Of a stretch of 7,333 nucleotides of DNA, positions 1 to 6,200 are shown one piece after another. Position 1 is the first letter of the stretch; each line of letters opens with the position of its first letter. The stretch covers positions 2,468 through 9,800 of the forward strand of contig PMLH01000141.1 of NCBI GenBank assembly GCA_003159055.1. The letters are read 5' to 3'. The notes under the pieces are model-generated. The model was not told the origin of the DNA. It searched no databases and saw only the letters and a list, made by a program, of their open reading frames with translations. Made by a program: the position numbers and the translations under genes. This stretch comes from Myxococcales bacterium (lineage in GTDB: Bacteria; Myxococcota; Polyangia; Fen-1088).

Positions 1-450
1 CAGGTCGAGCACACGGTCACCGAGATGGTGTTCGGCGTCGATTTGGTTCGCGAACAGATGCGCCTGGCCGCCGGCGATCCCTTGCGCCTGCCCGCCGGGA
101 TGCGCCCGCGCGGACACGCCATCGAGCTTCGGATCAACGCCGAGGACCCGGTCACCTTTGCCCCTTCGCCGGGCACCATCACGGCGCTCAACCTGCCGGG
201 TGGCATCGGCATCCGCGTCGACACCCACATCTACGCGCACTACCGCGTTCCACCGTTCTACGATTCGTTGTTGGCGAAGCTGATAGCGCATGGAGACAAC
301 CGCAACGTCGCCCTGGCTCGGTTGCGGCGCGCCCTCGACGAGGTTGTCGTGGAAGGCATCAAAACCAATTGCGATTTACACCGCAGGGTGATTAACCACC
401 CCGACTTCATCGGCGGCCGTTTCGACACCCATTTCCTCGAACGGCTGTAG
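1..450 (+). CDS. accC: Acetyl-CoA carboxylase, biotin carboxylase subunit (3' end only)
   Basis: This is the C-terminal 149 residues of a biotin carboxylase; the 5' part lies outside the window. The enzyme uses ATP and bicarbonate to carboxylate biotin on the AccB carrier, the first half-reaction of malonyl-CoA synthesis for fatty acids, in the cytoplasm. The frame opens inside the family signature (QVEHTVTE, residues 1-8), which aligns with Q294 onward of E. coli AccC. It continues through GVDLVREQ (12-19), RGHAIELRINAEDP (37-50), the PSPG turn, the YDSLLAKLI segment and the GIKTN segment. R44 matches the catalytic Arg338 of E. coli. The family usually has Pro at position 5 (QVEHPVTE). Thr here is also seen in pyruvate carboxylase-type biotin carboxylases and should be tolerated. 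The end falls where AccC normally ends, so this is a stand-alone subunit rather than a fused carboxylase. A hairpin follows 14 nt after the stop. Confidence 0.95.
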   Translation, partial: QVEHTVTEMVFGVDLVREQMRLAAGDPLRLPAGMRPRGHAIELRINAEDPVTFAPSPGTITALNLPGGIGIRVDTHIYAHYRVPPFYDSLLAKLIAHGDNRNVALARLRRALDEVVVEGIKTNCDLHRRVINHPDFIGGRFDTHFLERL

Positions 451-458
451 GGCGGCGA

Positions 459-510
459 CACCGGGCAAGGAATCTGCAAGATTCCTTGCTGAACTGGGGC
501 CACCGGGCAA
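459..510. repeat. Short direct repeat CACCGGGCAA flanking the accC hairpin
   Basis: The 10-mer CACCGGGCAA occurs at 459-468 and again at 501-510, 42 bp apart. The left copy overlaps the left arm of the post-accC hairpin. It may be a small local duplication or chance; no function is claimed. Confidence 0.4.
465..489 (+). terminator. Perfect 10-bp hairpin downstream of accC, probable terminator or 3' processing stem
   Basis: GCAAGGAATC (465-474) and GATTCCTTGC (480-489) are exact reverse complements around the 5-nt loop TGCAA; T475 and A479 could pair as well. The stem begins 14 nt after the accC stop, where an intrinsic terminator is expected. No run of T follows (next bases TGAACTGGGG), so it is not a canonical Rho-independent terminator. 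It could work with Rho, as an mRNA 3'-end stabiliser, or as a weak terminator. Its placement suggests that accC and the next gene are separate transcription units. Confidence 0.6.
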
Positions 511-524
511 ATATCGGGGTTAGC

Positions 525-552
525 TTTACACGTGTTGCCGTTCCGGTAACAC
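525..552 (+). promoter_or_regulatory. Candidate sigma-70-type promoter for the 820-residue TPR gene
   Basis: TTTACA (525-530, five of six matches to TTGACA) is followed after 16 bp by TAACAC (547-552, three of six matches to TATAAT). Transcription would start near 559, giving a leader of only about 15 nt before the GTG at 574. The -10 match is weak, and promoters of high-GC bacteria are poorly predicted by consensus, so this is only a candidate. Confidence 0.3.
528..552. promoter_or_regulatory. Operator-like dyads overlapping the candidate promoter
   Basis: Two overlapping inverted repeats lie just upstream of the TPR gene. ACACGTGT (528-535) is a perfect 8-bp palindrome. GTGTTGCC (532-539) and GGTAACAC (545-552) form 8-bp arms, seven of eight complementary, separated by 5 bp. 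They sit between and over the proposed -35 and -10 boxes, where a repressor would act. The protein that would bind is not known. Confidence 0.35.
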
Positions 553-573
553 TGGGTAGTTGGACTTCAACCG

Positions 574-3036
574 GTGGTAACCAAGAAAGACAAGCACCTC
601 GCAGCAGCTCAGAAGTACCTGGAGCGGGGAAGCTTCGAGAAAGCCCTGACGGAGTTTCAAGGCGCCGTCAAGGATGACCCGAAGGACACCCGCACATGGC
701 TTCGCATGGCCGAGGTGTATGTCCGGCTCGGGCAAAACGACAAGGCCACCGAGGTCTATCAGAAGACCGTCGACCTGTACGTCGAGCAGGGATTCTTCCA
801 GCGCGCGGTCGCGGTCTACAAGAACATCATCAAGCTGTCGCCGGACTTCGTCGAAGCGCGCGTCAAGTTGGCCGATGTTTTCAGGCAGCTCGGGTTGCTC
901 TCGGATGCCGTGCAACAGCTCGAACAAGCGGCAGCGCTTTTCCAGAAATCGAACCGCAACGGCGATGCGCTGTCGGCCATCAAGCGAATCATCGACCTCA
1001 ATCCCGAGCAGCCCAACCCGCGCATCCGCTACGCTGAATTGGCCTCGCAAGCGGGCGCGGCGAAGGAGGCCGCCGCCGAGTTCGGCGAAGCTGCGAAGTT
1101 GCTCCGGTCACAGGGACGAACCGATGAATTCCTGCGCGTCGCCGAGCGACTCTTGCACTATGAGCCCGAAAACCACGCTATGGCCCTAGAAGTCGCGGGC
1201 AAGTACCTCGAAGTCAACAACGCGCGGGCTGCTCTGTCCCGGCTGAAGCCGGTGTTTGAAGTCAGGCAGCGCGATCCTGAGTTGCTCGACCTTCTGGCCC
1301 GCACCTTCGAGCAGCTCGGCCAGCCACACAAGACCTTGCCGGTGCTCAAGGAACTGGCGCGCGTGTACGCCGAAAGCGGGCGCATCAGCGAACGCAACCA
1401 GGCCGCCCAGCGCGCGCTGTCGATGGATCCCAACGACGCCGAAATGAAGGAGCTGCTGGGAAAGCCGTACAGCACCATGGCGAGGGCAACGCCGGGGGCG
1501 CCCGCCGTTCCCATGGCGACGCCCTCGCCCATGCCATCGCTCACGCCGCTGCCCGTGACCAGCGCGCCCAAGCGGCCCGTTACCATCACCTTCAGCGAGA
1601 TGGAAGTCCCAGCCGCCCTGCGCAACAAATACGTCAGCCCTGCGGAGTCTCTGCCCGCAAGCATGTCGGAGCGCATCCACATCGCGTCAGGCCTGGTGGA
1701 AAAGTCGGAAGGCGACGCGGAGGTCAAGCGCATCTTGGCTGAGGCGGACGTGTTCGTGAAGTATGGTCTGATCGAGCGGGCCGCCGACCACCTGCGCCGG
1801 GTGTTCGAAAGGGTGCCGACCCATCAGGGCGCGCACGAGCGACTGGCGGCGGTTCTAGTTCAGCTCAATCGCAGAACCGAAGCGTCGGCTGAATACGTGA
1901 CACTCGCGCAGCAGTTCCAGGCCAGCAAGCCGCAGGAGGCGGCCGGCTATGCGCGCAAGGCTCTCGAGCTCAATCCATCCGCGCGCCGTGCCCTTGAGAT
2001 CTTGGGAGCAGTCGAAGGATCGCTACCACGTACCTCCGCGCCATCGAGCGAGAGCTCGATCTCGATGGAATTGCGAATGCGCACGCCCGAGCCGGACATC
2101 ATCCCAAGCGACGAGATCGAGGTCCTGCCTGAAAGCGTTGAGCTCGAAGAGTTTAGCGAGACTGACGGAACCGCTGGCGGTCCGCAGGAAGGTCCGCCGG
2201 GAAGCGCTACCTCCGCCTCTGCGGAAGCTCGCATTGACGCGACACAGCACGACCCGATTGAGGCCACTGGCTTCGATGAAGAGGCAACCGACGGTGGAGG
2301 GAAGACACAGCTCGGCGGTGGTTCGGTTCTCCCAGAAGTCGAAGCGGAAATGTCCGACACGCCGTCGACCCCGAACCCGTCGGGCGGTGGTTTCGCTGCC
2401 GATTTCGAGCAGATCGATTTCTTCATCGAGCAGGGCGTGTTTGATGAGGCGGCGGCGATGCTGGACGAGATCGAGAGCAATCACCCTGGGCATGCTCTGA
2501 TTTCCGAACGGCGCCAGAAGCTGGCCGCGTTGCAATTCTCGCGGCTTCCATCCCAGGGAGCAGTCCCGGCCCGCGTCCATGCCGACCCGTTACGGCCGAC
2601 CGAAAACCTGCGTGGCGCGCACGCCGCTGCGGCAGCGGCCAGGCCCCAACCGGAAGCGCAAGACGTCGATACCCGCGCCGACCTTGGCATCATGGAAAAG
2701 ACCATGGAGCGCTACGACGCCGCCATCGAGCATTTCAAGGCCCTCTTGGAGGACCCCAAACGTGAGGTCTTTGCCTTGTCCATGATTGGGGAATGCTCGG
2801 AGGCGCTTGGCGATTCGGCTGAGGCGATTCGCTGCTACCAGGACGCGCTCAAACGACCATCCGCGACTGCCGCCGAGGCGACCCAGCTCTACTATCAGTT
2901 GGGCAACGTCTTCCACAACCTCGGAGACCACAGCGAAGCGCTCTACTACTTCGAGCGAGTCTACAAACGGGACCCGAATTTCCGCGACATCCAGCAGCGG
3001 TTGGCCACCGTCAAATCGCAAGCCGGCGCGCGCTGA
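574..3036 (+). CDS. Multi-TPR protein, candidate SgmX-like MglA effector for polar type IV pili
   Basis: An 820-residue soluble protein with no signal peptide or membrane segment. Visible layout: N-terminal TPR array at about 9-296, including a canonical repeat with A24, F28, A31 and P36; Pro/Ala/Thr linker at 297-375; second TPR block at 380-482; long acidic, Ser/Gly-rich linker at 483-606; helical module at 607-655; Ala/Pro linker at 656-698; and three TPRs at 699-820. TPRs bind proteins, so a scaffold or adaptor role is likely. SgmX of M. xanthus, as I remember it (MXAN_5766), lies next to accC, has many TPRs, and uses its three C-terminal TPRs to dock MglA-GTP while the rest stimulates pilus formation; this gene matches that layout. 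Orthology is inferred, not aligned. GTG at 574 is the only start that keeps the first TPR: an in-frame stop lies at 547 and the next ATG is codon 45. Its Shine-Dalgarno is weak (GGA at 562-564). A generic TPR protein is the alternative. Confidence 0.9.
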   Translation: MVTKKDKHLAAAQKYLERGSFEKALTEFQGAVKDDPKDTRTWLRMAEVYVRLGQNDKATEVYQKTVDLYVEQGFFQRAVAVYKNIIKLSPDFVEARVKLADVFRQLGLLSDAVQQLEQAAALFQKSNRNGDALSAIKRIIDLNPEQPNPRIRYAELASQAGAAKEAAAEFGEAAKLLRSQGRTDEFLRVAERLLHYEPENHAMALEVAGKYLEVNNARAALSRLKPVFEVRQRDPELLDLLARTFEQLGQPHKTLPVLKELARVYAESGRISERNQAAQRALSMDPNDAEMKELLGKPYSTMARATPGAPAVPMATPSPMPSLTPLPVTSAPKRPVTITFSEMEVPAALRNKYVSPAESLPASMSERIHIASGLVEKSEGDAEVKRILAEADVFVKYGLIERAADHLRRVFERVPTHQGAHERLAAVLVQLNRRTEASAEYVTLAQQFQASKPQEAAGYARKALELNPSARRALEILGAVEGSLPRTSAPSSESSISMELRMRTPEPDIIPSDEIEVLPESVELEEFSETDGTAGGPQEGPPGSATSASAEARIDATQHDPIEATGFDEEATDGGGKTQLGGGSVLPEVEAEMSDTPSTPNPSGGGFAADFEQIDFFIEQGVFDEAAAMLDEIESNHPGHALISERRQKLAALQFSRLPSQGAVPARVHADPLRPTENLRGAHAAAAAARPQPEAQDVDTRADLGIMEKTMERYDAAIEHFKALLEDPKREVFALSMIGECSEALGDSAEAIRCYQDALKRPSATAAEATQLYYQLGNVFHNLGDHSEALYYFERVYKRDPNFRDIQQRLATVKSQAGAR

Positions 3037-3059
3037 TCCGGTGGCCGGAATCGGCTGCC

Positions 3060-3133
3060 GGTTCCGGTTCCGGTTCCGGAAATCGGAACCGTGGCCGGCC
3101 CCGGTTCCGGTTCCGGCGGCCGGTTCCGGAACC
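3060..3133. repeat. GGTTCC hexamer cluster with tandem and inverted copies
   Basis: GGTTCC is repeated three times in tandem at 3060-3077, twice at 3103-3114 and once at 3122-3127. Inverted copies (GGAACC) lie at 3085-3090 and 3128-3133, so 3122-3133 is a perfect 12-bp palindrome. A GTGGCCGG word flanks the block on the left (3041-3048) and recurs inside it (3091-3098). The block starts 24 nt after the stop of the 820-residue gene. Simple hexamer arrays can change copy number by slippage. They are non-coding here and may act as a structured 3' end. Confidence 0.85.
3071..3091 (+). terminator. Hairpin inside the GGTTCC block, possible 3' end of the TPR mRNA
   Basis: CGGTTCCG (3071-3078) pairs perfectly with CGGAACCG (3084-3091) across the loop GAAAT. 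The stem begins 35 nt after the stop codon. No T-tract follows, and the surrounding hexamers allow several competing stems, so termination here is plausible but not demonstrated. Confidence 0.4.
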
Positions 3134-3192
3134 TAGCGAAGCTCACTGCGTCCAGACTCCCCAGCAAAGCGTGGGTTTGCGCTCTAACTGAC

Positions 3193-3239
3193 TTACATTC
3201 GTGTAACCCCTTGGTTTCCTTGCGTCCGAGTGTTACTTT
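3193..3239. promoter_or_regulatory. Probable promoter/operator region upstream of the giant TPR gene
   Basis: This AT-richer stretch in the spacer holds a perfect short inverted repeat, TTACA (3193-3197) and TGTAA (3202-3206) with a 4-nt spacer. It also holds GTGTAAC at 3201-3207 and GTGTTAC at 3230-3236. TTGGTT (3211-3216) and TACTTT (3234-3239), 17 bp apart, could serve as weak -35 and -10 boxes, which would give a leader of about 50 nt. The GTGTTAC word is the reverse complement of GTAACAC at 546-552 upstream of the preceding gene. Support is from pattern only. Confidence 0.3.
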
Positions 3240-3284
3240 CGCTCTCTGTCGGCCGTCGCCATCTTGGAACGACCACTCGATCTC

Positions 3285-3290
3285 TGGAGG
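3285..3290 (+). promoter_or_regulatory. Shine-Dalgarno site that fixes the start of the giant TPR gene
   Basis: TGGAGG lies 5 nt upstream of the ATG at 3296-3298. It decides the start: an in-frame GTG at 3230 would add 22 Ser/Arg/Thr-rich residues unlike the TPR that follows and would place this site inside the coding region. Confidence 0.75.
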
Positions 3291-3295
3291 GCCGG

Positions 3296-6200
3296 ATGCC
3301 CAACGAGCGTGAGTACGAACAGGCCTTGCAACGTGAGCCAGGCCACAATGAGGCGTTTCTGTTCTTGCGTCGAACCTACCGGGAAGCCGGTCGGTTCGAC
3401 AAACTCGTCACGTTGTACGAAACGCGCGCCCAGGCCATCGCCGACCAGACCAAGGCGGCCGAGCTGTTCTACCTAGCGGCCGAAGTCCGTATCGACCACC
3501 TTTCCGACGTGGCCGGCGCAGAAGCTGACTTGGCCCATGCGGTCAATCGCGATGCCACCCACCGCAAGGCCGTCAGACGCCTGAAGGATATCTACCGAGA
3601 ACAGGGCCGCTCCTCCGAATACCTCAAGATGCTGGAGGTGGAGGCCGTCGCGCTGGTGCAGGCGAAAGATGCCGCCCGCATCGCCGAGATGCACGGGGAA
3701 ATCGAGCGCGCCTTCGGACAGCAGATCGCGCGCATCGAACACGCCCTGTCGACGCCCGGACTCCGGGCGGAAGTCACCGGCGATCATCTTCGTATCGTCG
3801 AGGCGGCCCGCAAGATCCACAGCGCTCTCGGCGACTACCCGATGGTGTGCCGGCTGTACCAAATCGAGCTGGCAGGGACCACGGATCCGAAGCGCCGCAT
3901 CAGCATCATGTTCCGCCTTGGCCGAGTTCTGGCGGAAAAAATCGGCGACCTGCCGCAGGCAGCGCAAAAGCTGAGCGACGTGGTCCGACTTTACCCGCGC
4001 GACGACAAAGCCCTGGAGGCTTTGGCCTCGGTCTACGCCAACCCGAACTGGACCGGGTCCGACGGTCCCGAACGCGCCGCGGGCCTCTACAATCAGATCG
4101 CGCGCCGGCGCCATGAAGCGGGTGACGTCGACAACGCTGTAGCCGCCCTGCGCAAGGCGCTCACCGCGGTGCCCTTCCATACCGAAGCGCTCGCGCTGCT
4201 CGAACGGGTGCTGACTGAATCGAGTCGATTCGCGGACCTCGACCGCTTCTTGCGCGAACGCGTCGGCCAAGCGCGGACCAACAAAGAAAAGATTGAGATC
4301 CTGACCAAGCGTGCGCAGCTGGCAGAGACCGCCCTTGGCGATGTCGAAGAAGCCATCCGCACCTACGAACAAGTGACGGTCCTTGAGCCGCCTGGCGGCG
4401 CCGCGACCCAGCACCTGGCCAAGCTGTACGCCGGCCGAAGTGACTACGCGAAATTGGCCGAGCTGCGCGAAAAGCAGCTCGAACGGACGACCGACCCGGA
4501 GGCAAAACTCCACCTTCTGCGCGAGCTCGCCGTGCTGTACCACGACCGACTCGGCGACCGCGAGCAGGCCGCAGTCTACCTGCACGCCATTTTGCAGGCC
4601 AATCCGAGCGACGCACAGGCACTCAAGGCGTACGCCGACCACTTCCGCACGCGCGGCTCGTTCCGCGAACTGGCCGACTTGCTCGAGTTTGCGGCCGAAC
4701 ACGACCGTAAGCAGGGCCACCCCGTGGAAGAGCTCTTGCCACGTCTGGAAGAAGTTGCGGTGCTGGTGGAAACCAAGCTAGGCGACCTCGACCGAACCCT
4801 GGCGGTTTGGCGGCGCATGGCGGAGCTGTCACCGGGCTACGAACGCGCCCGGGAAGCACAGAAGCGAATCCTTCAGAAGACCAAGCAGTGGGATCAGATG
4901 GTACCGCTGTTGGTCGACGAGGCCGATCGTGCTGCTTCGCCCGAGGCCAAGGTCGAAGTCCTGCATCGCCTCGCCCGCCTGCATGCGGAGAGGCTGGAAA
5001 ACCTCGATGACGCGACCACGGTCTGCCTGCATATCCTGAAGATCGACCCGCGCGACGGCGTGGCCCTGCGCAATGTCGTCGAGACCTATGAAAACGGCGA
5101 GCGCTGGGCGGACCTGGCTCCGCTCTTGCGCGAGCAAATCGAGATCGCCCCGACGGACAGCGAGAAAGTCAGCCTGCTCAGACGCGTGCTGACCATCTAC
5201 ATGGAAAAGCTGGCCGACCTGCCGGCCGCGTCTTTGGCCGCAACCCAGATTCTGAAATTCATTCCTGGCGACAACGACGCGCTCTTGCGACTGGAGCACA
5301 TCCTCGAGCAGTCGGGCGACAAGCCGCGGCTGGTAAAGATGCTGGAGTACCACCTGCGGTACGCCGGCTCGGCCAGCGAGAAGCTGCACATCATCAAGCG
5401 CATCGCCAGTCTGCTCCAGGATCAGCTGGGCGATTTCGCGAAGGCGATCCCCTACTGGGAAAAGGTCGTCAAGCACGTGCCCGGCGACGAGCAGGCCATC
5501 GATGCGCTGCTGGTGGCCTACCTGCAGGTCGGCCGCAACGAAGATCTCGCGCGCATCCTCGACCTCAAGGTCAAGGCACGCGAAGGCGATCCGGCCGGTC
5601 AAGTCGAAGCCCTGCGCCGGCTGGCTCGACTTGCCCACGTCGAGCTCAAGCAAACCAGCCGCGCGGAGGCCGCCTGGGAAGCGTTGCTCAAGATCCAGTC
5701 TTCGGATCGCGAGGCGCTGGAAGCGCTGTCGTCGATTGCGGCCGATATGGGCGACTTCGCCGCCTTGGCGAACCTGATCGAGCGCCGCATCGCGATTGCG
5801 GAAACTCCCGCGGATGCGACCGCACTGGCCCTAGAGCGCGCGCGCATCTTCGAGGAAGACCTCAAGGATCTTCCCGCCGCGGTGGAGGCACTGGAACGAA
5901 TCATCAATGAGATGGATCCGGCGAACCGCGACGCGCACACGGCGTTGCGGCGGGTGGCAGAGACGATGCAGGACTGGCCACGCGTGGTGGCGGTCGCCGA
6001 GCGACAGCTCTCGCTCACCACGGAGCCCAAGGAGCGCGTGGCCCGCGGTTTGGAGATTGGTTGGCTGTGTCGCGAACGTCTCGCCGACACGCGCAAGGCG
6101 GTGCGTGCCTTCGAGCAAGTGCTCGAAATGGATCCCGAACAGGCCGATGCGCTGGCCGAGCTGGCCACGCTTTACACCGAGGCGGGGGACGGCGAGCGGC

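Noticed and set aside
1..24. Pyruvate or propionyl-CoA carboxylase because of QVEHTVTE instead of QVEHPVTE
   Set aside because: The protein stops where stand-alone AccC stops, with no biotin-carrier or carboxyltransferase extension, and the rest follows AccC closely. A separate-subunit acyl-CoA carboxylase cannot be fully excluded without upstream sequence.
526..1050. Minus-strand frame of 174 codons crossing the start of the 820-residue gene
   Set aside because: It would overlap the promoter region and the first TPRs in antisense. No ribosome site or recognisable protein was seen.
1949..2500. Second + strand frame of 183 codons inside the 820-residue gene
   Set aside because: It is an out-of-frame Arg/Ser-rich shadow over the linker region. 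It has no start signal or family resemblance.
3060..3133. CRISPR array or IS end at the GGTTCC block
   Set aside because: The units are 6 bp with no spacers of constant length, and no transposase or target-site duplication is present.
3230..3295. Upstream GTG at 3230 as the start of the giant TPR gene
   Set aside because: It adds 22 low-complexity residues and swallows the TGGAGG site that is ideally spaced for ATG 3296.
3473..4720. Long open frame of 415 codons on the - strand
   Set aside because: It lies wholly antisense to the giant TPR gene, whose frame has a Shine-Dalgarno and a clear repeat pattern. The antisense translation resembles no family and is explained by the codon bias of high-GC DNA.
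4829..5653. Open frame of 274 codons on the - strand
   Set aside because: It is antisense to the same repeat array. Its apparent regularity mirrors the 216-bp coding period on the + strand.
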